Shown: positions 7,469 through 16,683 of the stretch, piece after piece | Numbering within the stretch: the first letter of the stretch is position 1 | How the letters are laid out: every line of letters begins with the position of its first letter | NCBI GenBank assembly: GCA_944383405.1 | Contig: CALWPL010000001.1 | Span: 62,001 to 126,000, forward strand | DNA: 64,000 nucleotides | Reading direction: 5' to 3' | Source of the DNA: an uncultured Clostridia bacterium | GTDB taxonomy: Bacteria; Bacillota; Clostridia; Christensenellales; UBA1242 | Program-made: the position numbers and the translations under genes | The notes under the pieces: model-generated | What the model was told of the DNA's origin: nothing | Database searches by the model: none | Seen by the model: only the letters and a program-made list of their open reading frames with translations

Positions 7469-9337
7469 ATGAAAAAGTATGATGCAATAGTAGTAGGAAG
7501 TGGGCATGCGGGAGTTGAAGCCTCTCTTGCCCTTGCTAGATTAGGTAATAAAACTTTACTTACAACACTTAATCTTGATAGTATAAGTTTTCTTGCATGT
7601 AATCCTTCAATTGGTGGAACAGCAAAAGGACAATTAGTGAGTGAAATAGATGCTCTTGGTGGAGAGATGGGTAAAGCAGCAGATAGAAACATTTTACAAC
7701 TTAGAATGCTTAATACTGGTAAAGGAGTTGCTGTTCATAGTTTAAGAGCACAGGTTGACAAGCATGCTTATCATGCAGATATTAAAAATGTTCTTGAAAA
7801 GCAAGAAAACCTTGATATTATACAATGTGAAGTTGTTGAAATTTTAGTTGAAAATAATAAAGTATTAGGTGTAAAGACGGCTTTTGGAGAAACTATATTT
7901 GCAAAAACAGTTGTTATTTGCACAGGAGTTTATCTTGAAAGTAGAATTATAATAGGGGAATATACAAAGGACCAAGGTCCAAATGGTTTTGTTAATTCCC
8001 ATGGATTATCAAAATCACTTGAAAAATTAGGTTTTGAGATTTTAAGATTTAAAACTGGCACACCGGCAAGAGTTCATAATCTATCAATTGATTATTCAAA
8101 ATTTGAATGTCAAAAAGGCGATGAAGGAATACAAACTTTTTCTTTTTTAACAAAGAAACAACCAAAAAATGTAGCGGTTTGTTATCTTGGCTATACTAAT
8201 GAAAAAACGCATGAGATTATAAGAAAAAATTTAAGCAGAGCTCCTATGTATAGCGGATTTATTAAAGGTGTTGGGCCAAGATATTGCCCTTCTATTGAAG
8301 ATAAAGTTGTTAGATTTGCAGATAAAACAAGACATCAAATTTTTCTTGAGCCGGAAGATAAAGATGGAAATGAAATTTATGTTCAAGGATTTAGTTCATC
8401 TATGCCGTACGATGTACAGGAAGAAATGTATAAAAGTGTTCAAGGTTTTGAAAATGTTAAAATACTGAGAAATGCTTATGCAATTGAATATGACTGTATA
8501 TCTTCTCTTGCCTTACTACCTACTCTTGAATCAAAGAAAGTTGAAAATTTATTTTTTGCTGGACAAATAAATGGTACAAGTGGATATGAAGAAGCAGCAG
8601 CACAGGGAATTATTGCTGGCATTAATGCTAGTAATAAATTAAATAAAAAAGAACCTTTAATTTTAAGGAGAGATCAAGCATATATTGGAGTTTTAATTGA
8701 TGATTTAGTTACAAAAGGAACAAATGAACCTTATAGAATGATGACAAGTCGTGCAGAATATAGGTTGCTTTTAAGACAAGATAACGCTGATATAAGACTT
8801 ACTCAAATTGGAAGAAATGTAGGCTTAGTAGATAATTATCGTTATAAAGTTTTTCAAAAAAAATTAAAGGATATTGAAAAAGTAAAACAAGAAATTGAAA
8901 CTAAATTAGATGTAAAAATAGTAAAAAATCTATTAATTGAAAAAAACGAAGGGTATTCTTCCCTACCTTTAACAGCAAAAGAACTTTTAAAAAGGAACAA
9001 TATTAATATTTTTGATATTAAGGAAAAGTTTGGTTTATTTGAAAACATTAATAATAATGTTTTAAGTTATGTCGAAACTGAGATTAAATATGAGGGTTAT
9101 TTAAAAAGGCAAGAAATCTTAATATCACAGATGAAAAAAAATGAAGAAATAAAACTTGATAAAGATTTCGATTATAATAATGTAAAGGGTCTTAGAATTG
9201 AAGCAAGACAAAAGTTAAATAACTTTAAACCATTAACTCTTGGTCAGGCTAGTAGAATTAGTGGAGTTTCTCCTGCAGATATTTCTGTTCTTACTGTTTA
9301 TATAACTCTTCTAAATAAAATAAATAAAAAGGGATAG
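7469..9337 (+). CDS. mnmG: tRNA uridine-5-carboxymethylaminomethyl synthase MnmG (GidA)
   Basis: FAD-dependent partner of MnmE. The 622-residue product starts with the dinucleotide-binding loop (YDAIVVGSGHAGVEASLALAR) and contains the family segments LACNPSIGGTAKGQLVSEIDALGG, FAGQINGTSGYEEAAAQG and, near the C-terminus, GLRIEARQKLNNFKPLTLGQASRISGV. The ATG at 7469 is preferred over an in-frame TTG 21 bases upstream because AGGAAAG lies correctly spaced before it; that ribosome binding site sits inside the last codons of mnmE. It forms an operon with mnmE and rsmG. Confidence 0.96.
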   Translation: MKKYDAIVVGSGHAGVEASLALARLGNKTLLTTLNLDSISFLACNPSIGGTAKGQLVSEIDALGGEMGKAADRNILQLRMLNTGKGVAVHSLRAQVDKHAYHADIKNVLEKQENLDIIQCEVVEILVENNKVLGVKTAFGETIFAKTVVICTGVYLESRIIIGEYTKDQGPNGFVNSHGLSKSLEKLGFEILRFKTGTPARVHNLSIDYSKFECQKGDEGIQTFSFLTKKQPKNVAVCYLGYTNEKTHEIIRKNLSRAPMYSGFIKGVGPRYCPSIEDKVVRFADKTRHQIFLEPEDKDGNEIYVQGFSSSMPYDVQEEMYKSVQGFENVKILRNAYAIEYDCISSLALLPTLESKKVENLFFAGQINGTSGYEEAAAQGIIAGINASNKLNKKEPLILRRDQAYIGVLIDDLVTKGTNEPYRMMTSRAEYRLLLRQDNADIRLTQIGRNVGLVDNYRYKVFQKKLKDIEKVKQEIETKLDVKIVKNLLIEKNEGYSSLPLTAKELLKRNNINIFDIKEKFGLFENINNNVLSYVETEIKYEGYLKRQEILISQMKKNEEIKLDKDFDYNNVKGLRIEARQKLNNFKPLTLGQASRISGVSPADISVLTVYITLLNKINKKG

Positions 9338-9341
9338 CAAA

Positions 9342-10046
9342 TTGGAATTTAAAATAGAATTAAAAAAAATATTTAAAAAACACCAAATTAATCTTTCTGA
9401 TGAGCAATGTGAGAGTTTTGAAAAATATTATAATTTACTTATTGAATGGAATAAAAAGTTTAATTTGACTTCTATTACAGAAAGAGACGAAGTTATTTTA
9501 AAACACTTTTTAGATAGTTGTGTTACAATAATGATGATAAACGACAACTCATATATTATTGATATAGGTGCAGGTGCTGGTTTTCCAAGTATTCCCCTTA
9601 AAATATTAAACCCAACTTTAAAATTAGTTTTAGTTGATAGTGTAAACAAAAAAATTACTTTTTTAAATGAAATAATAAAACAACTAAATTTAAAAAATAC
9701 TATTGCAATACATGAGAGAATTGAAGATATTGCTCATAAAGAAATTTATAGAGAAAAATTTGATTATGTTGTTTCTCGTGCAGTTGCAAGTTTAAATACA
9801 CTGAGTGAATATGCACTTCCCTTTTTAAAATTAGATGGGATTTTTTTAGCATATAAATCGTTTGATGTTGAAAGTGAAATTAATAATTCGAAAAATGCAA
9901 TCGCTTTACTTGGTGGAAAACTTGAAAATATTATTATTAAAAATTTAGAAAACTTAAGTAGAAAGATAGTTGTAATAAAAAAGATAAATTTAACACAAAA
10001 ACTATATCCAAGAAGTAAAAATAAGCCTAGAACTAATCCTTTGTAG
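9342..10046 (+). CDS. rsmG: 16S rRNA (guanine-N7) methyltransferase RsmG (GidB)
   Basis: Methylates the N7 of the guanine in the 530 loop of 16S rRNA using SAM. It has 234 residues with the SAM-binding loop IIDIGAGAGFPSIPLKIL, the acidic strand end LVLVDS, and VVSRAVASLNTLSEYALPFLK, all typical of RsmG. The start codon is TTG, four bases after mnmG, with AAAAAGGGA as ribosome binding site. It is the last gene of the mnmE-mnmG-rsmG unit. Confidence 0.95.
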   Translation: MEFKIELKKIFKKHQINLSDEQCESFEKYYNLLIEWNKKFNLTSITERDEVILKHFLDSCVTIMMINDNSYIIDIGAGAGFPSIPLKILNPTLKLVLVDSVNKKITFLNEIIKQLNLKNTIAIHERIEDIAHKEIYREKFDYVVSRAVASLNTLSEYALPFLKLDGIFLAYKSFDVESEINNSKNAIALLGGKLENIIIKNLENLSRKIVVIKKINLTQKLYPRSKNKPRTNPL

Positions 10047-10070
10047 TTAGAAGTTGTTTTTTGATAAATT

Positions 10071-10079
10071 TTATTCACA
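10071..10079 (+). promoter_or_regulatory. DnaA box TTATTCACA upstream of parA
   Basis: Exact TTATNCACA match in the short rsmG-parA spacer. It may tie parAB transcription to DnaA, but a single box proves nothing. Confidence 0.4.
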
Positions 10080-10105
10080 AAAAATAAAAAAATGTTGATA
10101 AATAG

Positions 10106-10134
10106 TTAGCAATTTGTAAAATATTTGATATAAT
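10106..10134 (+). promoter_or_regulatory. parA promoter
   Basis: -35-like TTAGCA (10106-10111), a 17-base spacer and a perfect -10 TATAAT (10129-10134) with a TGn extension. Confidence 0.6.
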
Positions 10135-10152
10135 CAATATAAGAGGAATGTT

Positions 10153-10944
10153 ATGGGAAAAATTATTTCATTTGCAAATCAGAAAGGTGGAGTTGGTAAA
10201 ACAACAACTTGTATAAACTTAGCGGCTTATATTGCTGCTCTTGGAAAAAAGGTTTTAGTTGTTGATATGGATCCTCAGGGTAATGCAACTAGTGGGCTTG
10301 GTATTACTAAAAATCAAAAAATGCTAACTTTATATGATGCTATTGACGGAGATAAAGAAATTACTGATGTAGTAAAGCCAACGAGTATTCAAAATCTTGA
10401 AATAATTCCTGCAACAGTTGATCTTGCTGGTGCGGAAGTTGAACTTGTGGGGATGCATGGTAGAGAAAAAATTGTTAAAAATCTTTTAAAAAAAATAAAA
10501 GACAATTACGATTATATATTAATTGATTGCCCACCTTCTCTTGGATTACTTACTATTAATGCTTTGACTACTAGTAACTCAGTTGTTATTCCTATCCAAT
10601 GTGAGTTTTTTGCTCTTGAAGGATTGACTCAACTTATGAATACAATTAAACTTGTTAAAAAACATTTGAATGATGAAATAGATATTGAGGGTGTCATTTT
10701 GACAATGAAAGATAATCGTTCAAATTTAATACAAGAAGTATCACAGGAAATTAAAAGATTTTTTGGTAAGAAAGTTTATGATACATCAATTCCAAGAAGT
10801 ATTCGACTTGCCGAAGCTCCAAGTCATGGTAAACCAATTATGATGTATGATGCAAGAAGCCGTGGTGGTGTTGCTTACTTAGATTTAGCAAGAGAATTTT
10901 TAAATAGAAATAAAGATAGTTATAAAAATATAACTAAATTTTAA
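10153..10944 (+). CDS. parA: Chromosome partitioning ATPase ParA (Soj)
   Basis: ParA/Soj is a DNA-binding ATPase that, with ParB and parS, segregates origins and in Bacillota modulates DnaA. The 263-residue protein shows the deviant Walker A ANQKGGVGKTTTCINLA at its N-terminus, the switch I-type VVDMDPQGNATSGLG and switch II DCPPSLGLLTINAL. It ends with the IPRSIRLAEAPSHGKP segment typical of chromosomal ParA. No N-terminal helix-turn-helix extension is present, as expected for Soj. The ATG follows AGAGGA. parB follows after 100 bases with its own regulatory spacer. Confidence 0.97.
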   Translation: MGKIISFANQKGGVGKTTTCINLAAYIAALGKKVLVVDMDPQGNATSGLGITKNQKMLTLYDAIDGDKEITDVVKPTSIQNLEIIPATVDLAGAEVELVGMHGREKIVKNLLKKIKDNYDYILIDCPPSLGLLTINALTTSNSVVIPIQCEFFALEGLTQLMNTIKLVKKHLNDEIDIEGVILTMKDNRSNLIQEVSQEIKRFFGKKVYDTSIPRSIRLAEAPSHGKPIMMYDARSRGGVAYLDLAREFLNRNKDSYKNITKF

Positions 10945-11014
10945 ATTTTTTATTGATTTTTAAATTTAGATTGTTTATAATCAAATATAAAGTTGTTGAC
11001 AAAAAATAATAAAT

Positions 11015-11023
11015 TGTGGATAA
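11015..11023 (-). promoter_or_regulatory. DnaA box TTATCCACA between parA and parB
   Basis: Exact consensus on the - strand, 24 bases before the parB start. A TTGAC element (10995-10999) just upstream looks like the -35 of a parB promoter, so a bound DnaA would overlap the promoter or leader. Confidence 0.45.
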
Positions 11024-11046
11024 CTAAAAATTAATTGGAGATTAAA

Positions 11047-11961
11047 ATGAAAAAAGGTTTAGGTAAAGGTCTTGACGCATTATTTTCAATTTATGAAGAT
11101 GATGACATAGAGGTTAAAGATTCAAAAACTGAAACAAAGAACGAAAATGAAAATAGAGTTGTTATTAATGGTGTTGAGGAACTTGATATTAGAAAAATAG
11201 ACCCAAATAAAAATCAGCCTAGGAAAAAGTTTGACGCTAATTCTCTTAAAGAATTATCTGAGTCTATCAAGCAGCATGGAATTATTCAACCTATTATTGT
11301 AAATCAGGAACCAAACGGTAGATTTACAATAATTGCAGGAGAAAGAAGATTTAGAGCATCTATCATTGCTGGAAAATCTACAATTCCTGCTATTATTAGA
11401 AAATACTCTGAAAGACAAATAAAAGAAGTTTCACTTATTGAAAATTTGCAAAGAGAAGATTTAAATCCTATTGAGGCGGCAAAAGCAATAAAGGAATTAA
11501 TGAACGAGTATAATTTTACACAAGAAGCTGTTGCTGATAGAATTGGAAAAAGTAGACCTCTTGTAGCAAATACTCTTAGACTTTTAACTTTAAGTCCGGA
11601 AGTTATTTCTTTAATTGAATTAAATAAAATTTCTGCAGGACATGGCAAATGTCTTGTTGCTGTAGAGGACAAGAAAAAACAATTAGAACTTGCAAATTTT
11701 GTTATTGAAAATAAATTAACTGTCAGGGATTTAGAAAACCTTATTCGAAACGATAAAGCATCTGATAAAGTTAGAATTCCTAAAGATAAAATTATTCAAA
11801 GTATTGAATTAAAAGAACTTGGACACAGAATGCAAAGATTATTTAGAACTAAGGTTAAAATAGTCGGCGATGATCAGAAAGGAAAAATTTCTATTGCGTA
11901 TTTTAACCAAGATGATCTAGATAGAATTTGTACTTTTATTGATAAATTAGAAAATCACTAA
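11047..11961 (+). CDS. parB: Chromosome partitioning protein ParB (Spo0J)
   Basis: ParB is the CTP-dependent clamp that loads at parS and spreads on DNA. The 304-residue protein has the CTP-binding N-domain with GERRFRA (residues 98-104) and ENLQREDLNP (132-141). The helix-turn-helix follows (FTQEAVADRIGKSRPLVANTLRLL region, about 158-180), then a linker and a C-terminal dimerisation domain. The N-terminal MKKGLGKGLDALF motif is the usual ParA-stimulating peptide. The ATG at 11047 is chosen over an in-frame TTG at 11035 because TTGGAGATT forms the ribosome binding site. Its target sites lie immediately downstream. Confidence 0.97.
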   Translation: MKKGLGKGLDALFSIYEDDDIEVKDSKTETKNENENRVVINGVEELDIRKIDPNKNQPRKKFDANSLKELSESIKQHGIIQPIIVNQEPNGRFTIIAGERRFRASIIAGKSTIPAIIRKYSERQIKEVSLIENLQREDLNPIEAAKAIKELMNEYNFTQEAVADRIGKSRPLVANTLRLLTLSPEVISLIELNKISAGHGKCLVAVEDKKKQLELANFVIENKLTVRDLENLIRNDKASDKVRIPKDKIIQSIELKELGHRMQRLFRTKVKIVGDDQKGKISIAYFNQDDLDRICTFIDKLENH

Positions 11962-11975
11962 TTTTTGTTTAATTT

Positions 11976-12001
11976 AAAAATGTTCCACATGGAACATTTT
12001 T
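11976..12001 (+). terminator. parB terminator built on a parS-like palindrome
   Basis: AAAAATGTTCC pairs with GGAACATTTTT across an ACAT loop (11 bp) and is followed by more T residues. The same bases include the parS-like site at 11981-11996, 15 bases after the parB stop. Confidence 0.7.
11981..11996 (+). promoter_or_regulatory. parS-like site 1 (TGTTCCACATGGAACA)
   Basis: Matches the Bacillota parS consensus TGTTNCACGTGAAACA, with the central CG changed to CA and one outer change. It lies directly after parB. Confidence 0.75.
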
Positions 12002-12063
12002 TATTTGTATTTTTTATTATTTTTATTTTTAATATTTTTATTAATCTATTTTAATATTTTAGA

Positions 12064-12079
12064 TGTTTCATGTGGAACA
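12064..12079 (+). promoter_or_regulatory. parS-like site 2 (TGTTTCATGTGGAACA)
   Basis: Two differences from TGTTTCACGTGAAACA. Second member of the cluster after parB. Confidence 0.78.
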
Positions 12080-12249
12080 TTTAAATCTATAATTTATTTA
12101 TCAATTTATTTAATATTAATTTTTATAGAAGTAAAAAATTAAATCATTATATCAATTTATTTATATAAAAAGAATTAATGCTTTATTATTCATTATTACT
12201 ATATATTGTTATTTTTTATTATAATTTTTTTAATATGTTAATTTTTAAT

Positions 12250-12265
12250 TGTTCCATGTGAAACA
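12250..12265 (+). promoter_or_regulatory. parS-like site 3 (TGTTCCATGTGAAACA)
   Basis: One central difference from the TGTTNCACGTGAAACA consensus. Identical to site 4. Confidence 0.8.
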
Positions 12266-12538
12266 TTATGCATATGTTGTAATTTATTTAAATATTAATT
12301 GATTAAATTAATTTATTTAATAATATTGTTATTTTAAAAATTTAAAAGAATATATTTAACTTTTAAATGAAAAATTTAATAGTATTTATTACTATTAAAT
12401 TGTGAAAATAATTTTAAATAAATTAAATATTTTAATTTTGAATCTAAAATATTTATTTTAATTTTTTTTATAACTTAAAATTATATATATAATTATTTAT
12501 AAATTCAAAAATATTTTATAATTTAATTAATTTTAAAT

Positions 12539-12554
12539 TGTTCCATGTGAAACA
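12539..12554 (+). promoter_or_regulatory. parS-like site 4 (TGTTCCATGTGAAACA)
   Basis: Identical to site 3, 289 bases further on. The four sites are spaced 83, 186 and 289 bases apart. Confidence 0.8.
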
Positions 12555-13221
12555 TATTAATTTTTTAATCAAATTTTTATAAAAATTTTGATATACAATT
12601 ATTCAAATTATAAAAAAAATTCTGTCTGAGAGCGTTTTAGAATAATAAAAAATTATTTTAAAATACTAATTAATTTGTATAAAAATTAAATGTAAAATTG
12701 AATAAAAAGATTATAGTTAATAATTATAATAAATTTATATGAAATTTTATTAAGATATAAATTAATAAATAAAGTTGATATCAAAAATAAAATATCAATT
12801 TATTAATATTTTGTATAACAATTTTATTTTTTAAACTTAATTAATTTTCTTCATAAATGTATTGTTTATTTTTTGGCTGTAGTTATAGTAAAATTAAATT
12901 TATTTTGATATAAATTCTATAAATAATAATTTTAATAGTTTTTTTAAATACTTTTAAAATAAATTGATGTTTTTAGTTGTAATTTGTATTAAAAACAACA
13001 TATATTCTTTTTATTTACTGTGAACTAAAATTTTAATAAAAGATTAATTGGTATATGTTAATTTTATTAAATTTAATTTATTATTAATTAATATAGTTTT
13101 TTATTTATATTTAAGTTAAAAATTGAATTATAATTAAAAAAATTTTTAATTTAAGAAAATTATTATTTAAACGAGTTATTAACAATTTAATTAAAATTGT
13201 TGATATGTTTTATGTGTAAAC

Positions 13222-13252
13222 TTATTCACAATTTAATTATAAATGTGAATAA
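13222..13252. promoter_or_regulatory. Convergent pair of DnaA boxes
   Basis: TTATTCACA at 13222-13230 on + and the same nonamer on - at 13244-13252, separated by 13 bases, inside the AT-rich region upstream of ftsH. Confidence 0.55.
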
Positions 13253-13516
13253 CTCTTATTGTTGCAAACTAAACAATTTAAATTAGTTTTAAATTTTTAT
13301 TTTAATAAAATTTTTAAATTAAAATAGTTATAATTTTATAACAATTTTAAATTTTATGCCGACCTTTTGTTCTAATTTTTATTTTATTTTAGTTTTACTT
13401 GCATTTTTACAATATTATAAAAAAAACAATTGGTCGGTATTTTTCTTTATATATTATAACAATGTGATTTTAATATATTTTGTTCTTTATTAAATTAAAA
13501 TATTGTGTTATTTTTA

Positions 13517-13545
13517 TTGATTTATAAATATTAATATGGTAATAT
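13517..13545 (+). promoter_or_regulatory. ftsH promoter
   Basis: -35 TTGATT (13517-13522), a 17-base spacer ending in TGG, and -10 TAATAT (13540-13545), i.e. an extended -10 promoter. The leader would be about 20 bases and include GGAGG at 13560-13564. Confidence 0.55.
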
Positions 13546-13572
13546 TTGTTTATATAATTGGAGGAAAATCGG

Positions 13573-15957
13573 TTGAAGACAAATAATAATAGCGGAAAGG
13601 CAAAAGGTTGGATTTATTTAATTATTTCGCTAATTGCTGTTGTTCTGCTTATATATTTTACTCAAGGTGGAAATAAAGGGCAGCGTGTTTCATTATTTGG
13701 TGGCGAGAATAGTATTGAACAATTAATAGGGGCTGAAAGCGTTTTGGATGAAAATGACCAACCTGTTGGATGGACTTTTAATGGGGAAAGTAAAATTGAA
13801 TACATTTATGCTTCTACTTCTGGTGGGTATATACTTATTAAGGATAGTAGATATAATGTAAACAATATTACACAATATTGTGATTATCATTTTCAGTTTA
13901 TTTCTGAACCCTATTTAAATGATTTGCAAGAGTTAATTAAAGCATATAATTCTTATGTTCAGATTTACAACGAAACAGCTCCTGAAGATGCAAAGTATAT
14001 TGAAATTAAATATGAAGAATTTGCTGTTGGCGCTTCATGGTGGGAAACTATTCTACCTTATCTAAGTGTAATTGTTGTTGTTGTTCTTGGAGTTATTTTA
14101 ATTAAAAGTATTCTTGGTGCAAATTCAAAAAGTTTTAATTTTGGTAAAACTAAAGCACAGGTTACACAAAATACAAATGTAAAATTTAGTGATGTTGCTG
14201 GAATAGATGAAGAAAAAGAAGAATTACAAGAGATAGTTGAGTTTTTAAAAAATCCACAGAAATTTACTGATCTTGGAGCTAAAATTCCAAAAGGCATACT
14301 ACTTGTTGGTTTGCCAGGAACAGGCAAAACTTTACTTGCAAAGGCGATTGCGGGAGAAAGTAATGTTCCATTTTTTTCAATAAGTGGCTCAGACTTTGTT
14401 GAGATGTTTGTTGGAGTTGGGGCATCAAGAGTTAGAGATTTATTTGAACAAGCAAAAAAAGAGGCTCCTTGTATTGTCTTTATTGATGAAATAGATGCAG
14501 TTGGAAGGCAAAGGGGAGCAGGTCTTGGCGGAGGTAACGATGAAAGAGAGCAAACCCTTAATCAACTTCTTGTTCAAATGGATGGTTTTGAAGGAAATAC
14601 GGGAGTTATAGTTATTGCGGCAACTAATAGGGCTGATGTTCTTGACCCTGCATTGCTGCGCCCAGGTAGATTTGATAGACAAATATATGTAAATCCGCCT
14701 GATGTAAAAGGTCGTGAATTAATTTTAAAGATACATGCTAGAAATAAGCCTATTGATGAGACTGTTGATTTTAAAAATCTTGCAAGACTTACAAGTGGCT
14801 TTACTGGTGCAGACTTAGAGAATTTATTAAATGAAGCAGCGATTTTGGCGGCAAGGGAAAATAGAAAGAAAATAACCATGACTGATATCTCTGAAAGTAT
14901 AAACAAAGTTATTATGGGACCACAAAAGAGAAGTAGGGTTGTTACAGATAGTGATAAAAGAATTACTGCTTGTCATGAATCTGGTCATGCAATTATTGGT
15001 AAAGTGCTTGAACATTGTGATGTTGTTCAAGAAGTTTCAATTATTGCTAGAGGAATGGCTGCAGGATATACAATTAGTAGACCTGATAATGACGAAATGC
15101 ATATGTCATACAATAAACTAATTGACAACATTACAATGATGCTTGGTGGTAGGGCTGCAGAGGAGTTGTTAATTAAGGATGTATCGACTGGGGCTTCTAA
15201 TGATATAGAAAGAGCAACTAAGATTGCTAGGAAAATGGTTACTGAATGGGGGATGAGCAGTAAACTAGGAACAATTAATTTTGGTTCAACTAGTGAGGTT
15301 TTTATTGGGAGAGATTATCAAACCCAGGTTAGTTATAGTGAAAAAACAGCCGCTGAAATTGACGAAGAAATTAAGTCAATAATTGAAAATTGTTATTCTA
15401 GGGCAAAAGAAATTATAAAAAATCATTTAACCCAAATGAATACTATGATTGAAATTTTGCTTGAAAAGGAAACAATTTATTTCAATGAAATTGAACTTAT
15501 TATGAAGGGAAAGACAACTAGACAAATACTTTCAATTATGGCAAAAGAAGAAACAAGGAATAAGGCAAAAATTGAAGTTGAGAGAGCGGAAGCAGATTTA
15601 GAAAAAACAAAGAAGGAACAGGCAATTAGAATTAGAACTGCTGAAGCCTTAAAAAGCGGTGGAATAGTAACTGACGAAGAAATTGCCAAAATAAAACTTG
15701 ATTCTGAAAAATTAATAAAACAAGCAGAAGAAAAAGTTGAAAAAGTTAAGGCTCTTTATAATGAAAAAATACAAAGAAAGTCAAGAGTGAAGAAGACTGA
15801 TAATAATGTCAGCGTTAGTAAAGATGAGCATAAAGAAGATAAGGATGAGAAAAATAATGATTCTTTACAAACTCCGACAAAAGAAGTTTTAGAAAGTATG
15901 ACTAAAACTCAAAAAAATGATAAAACTAATGATACAAAAAAAGAGGATAAGAAATGA
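13573..15957 (+). CDS. ftsH: ATP-dependent zinc metalloprotease FtsH
   Basis: Membrane-anchored AAA+ protease for quality control of membrane and regulatory proteins. With the TTG start at 13573 (GGAGG eight bases upstream) it has 794 residues. It shows membrane segments at about 13-30 and 161-179 flanking an extracytoplasmic domain, then the AAA domain with Walker A GLPGTGKT (246-253) and Walker B VFIDEID (302-308), and the M41 zinc site HESGH (468-472). Two things are odd. The usual GPPGTGKT has Leu in place of the first Pro. The protein also runs about 150 residues beyond a typical FtsH, with a charged E/K-rich coiled C-terminal extension (from about 640). An upstream in-frame TTG at 13558 is possible but lies before the ribosome binding site. 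Confidence 0.96.
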   Translation: MKTNNNSGKAKGWIYLIISLIAVVLLIYFTQGGNKGQRVSLFGGENSIEQLIGAESVLDENDQPVGWTFNGESKIEYIYASTSGGYILIKDSRYNVNNITQYCDYHFQFISEPYLNDLQELIKAYNSYVQIYNETAPEDAKYIEIKYEEFAVGASWWETILPYLSVIVVVVLGVILIKSILGANSKSFNFGKTKAQVTQNTNVKFSDVAGIDEEKEELQEIVEFLKNPQKFTDLGAKIPKGILLVGLPGTGKTLLAKAIAGESNVPFFSISGSDFVEMFVGVGASRVRDLFEQAKKEAPCIVFIDEIDAVGRQRGAGLGGGNDEREQTLNQLLVQMDGFEGNTGVIVIAATNRADVLDPALLRPGRFDRQIYVNPPDVKGRELILKIHARNKPIDETVDFKNLARLTSGFTGADLENLLNEAAILAARENRKKITMTDISESINKVIMGPQKRSRVVTDSDKRITACHESGHAIIGKVLEHCDVVQEVSIIARGMAAGYTISRPDNDEMHMSYNKLIDNITMMLGGRAAEELLIKDVSTGASNDIERATKIARKMVTEWGMSSKLGTINFGSTSEVFIGRDYQTQVSYSEKTAAEIDEEIKSIIENCYSRAKEIIKNHLTQMNTMIEILLEKETIYFNEIELIMKGKTTRQILSIMAKEETRNKAKIEVERAEADLEKTKKEQAIRIRTAEALKSGGIVTDEEIAKIKLDSEKLIKQAEEKVEKVKALYNEKIQRKSRVKKTDNNVSVSKDEHKEDKDEKNNDSLQTPTKEVLESMTKTQKNDKTNDTKKEDKK

Positions 15958-16568
15958 AAAAAGTAATTATTTGTTCTGTTTCAATAGGGCTAGTTCTTAT
16001 AATTGGGGTTGCAGCGTTGGTACTTGCTTTAATACCTGTAAATAAAAATACTTTAATTGATTTACCAAATAAAATTTATATTATGAATGAATTAACAAAA
16101 AATAATTATGAGGAAGCAGCATATGTCTTAAACGATAAAAAAGAGAAAGAAGTTGATATGCTAGAGTCAATTTACAGGGCTTTTAATGATGGCTTTGGAC
16201 AAAGATTACTTACTGCTATTTTTAGGGGTGAAGTAAATGATAAGATAGAAGCAAATTATGATAGACCAACTGGTACAGCAAATAGAATTTTAAAAAATTT
16301 AAGTAGCGATGAAAAATTTACAGTTGTTTTTTATTATAATATACCAAGGACAATTGAAGTAGAAGGTAGAGACCCTTATGAATATCAATATTTATTTTTT
16401 GAAGTAGATAATAGTGATGAATTTGCATATAAAACAATTGGTGTAAGTGTATCCGCATCTCTTGGTACAAGTCCATCCTATTTAACTTACAATTATAGTT
16501 ATAGTGCAAAAGTAAATTTAAAAGGTGTTTACGATTATATTTGGAGTTTGCCTTATTTTGCTAAATGA
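15954..16568 (+). CDS. Hypothetical single-pass membrane or exported protein
   Basis: 204 residues, family not recognised. The N-terminus ([26 protein letters not shown] region) is a membrane anchor or uncleaved signal. The rest is a polar, probably extracytoplasmic domain with alternating strand-like segments ([33 protein letters not shown]). The ATG overlaps the ftsH stop by four bases (ATGA), so it is translationally coupled to ftsH and may be a partner of, or quality-control adaptor for, the protease; that link is inference from context only. A terminator follows. Confidence 0.75.
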   Translation: MKKVIICSVSIGLVLIIGVAALVLALIPVNKNTLIDLPNKIYIMNELTKNNYEEAAYVLNDKKEKEVDMLESIYRAFNDGFGQRLLTAIFRGEVNDKIEANYDRPTGTANRILKNLSSDEKFTVVFYYNIPRTIEVEGRDPYEYQYLFFEVDNSDEFAYKTIGVSVSASLGTSPSYLTYNYSYSAKVNLKGVYDYIWSLPYFAK

Positions 16569-16576
16569 TAGAGTAA

Positions 16577-16615
16577 AAAAAGATACACGATAAATAATAA
16601 AGGTGTATCTTTTTA
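16577..16615 (+). terminator. Terminator of the ftsH operon
   Basis: AAAAAGATACAC (16577-16588) pairs with GTGTATCTTTTT (16603-16614), a 12-bp stem with an adjacent T-run. Confidence 0.85.
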
Positions 16616-16641
16616 TTTTATAATAATAACTTTGAAATATA

Positions 16642-16677
16642 ATAAAAAAACACACGAAATAATTATTTTGTGTGTTT
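16642..16677 (-). terminator. Terminator of the tRNA-Gly gene (minus strand)
   Basis: AAACACAC and GTGTGTTT at the two ends of 16648-16677 pair, with further AAAT/ATTT pairing inside. Read on the - strand it ends in T7, 7 bases after the tRNA 3' end. Confidence 0.75.
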
Positions 16678-16683
16678 AAAACT

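Larger units (their letters stand above)
11962..13572. other. 1.6-kb AT-rich gene-free region (centromere and possible origin element)
   Basis: No credible coding region on either strand. The first 600 bases carry the four parS-like sites. The rest is extremely AT-rich (long A/T homopolymer runs) and contains two convergent exact DnaA boxes at 13222-13230 (+) and 13244-13252 (-), then the ftsH promoter. A short interrupted inverted repeat TGCCGACC...GGTCGGTA (13357-13364 and 13432-13439) is one of the few GC-containing islands. Together the features suggest a segregation centromere and possibly an unwinding or DnaA-binding element. Confidence 0.6.

Noticed and set aside
11304..11672. Long open frame on the minus strand inside parB
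   Set aside because: It is antisense to conserved ParB motifs, has no ribosome binding site and its translation is low-complexity hydrophobic, as expected for a shadow frame.
13357..13439. Interrupted inverted repeat TGCCGACC / GGTCGGTA as an attachment site or terminator
   Set aside because: Only 7-8 paired bases across a 67-base loop with no T-run or adjacent integrase; kept only as a note in the AT-rich region.
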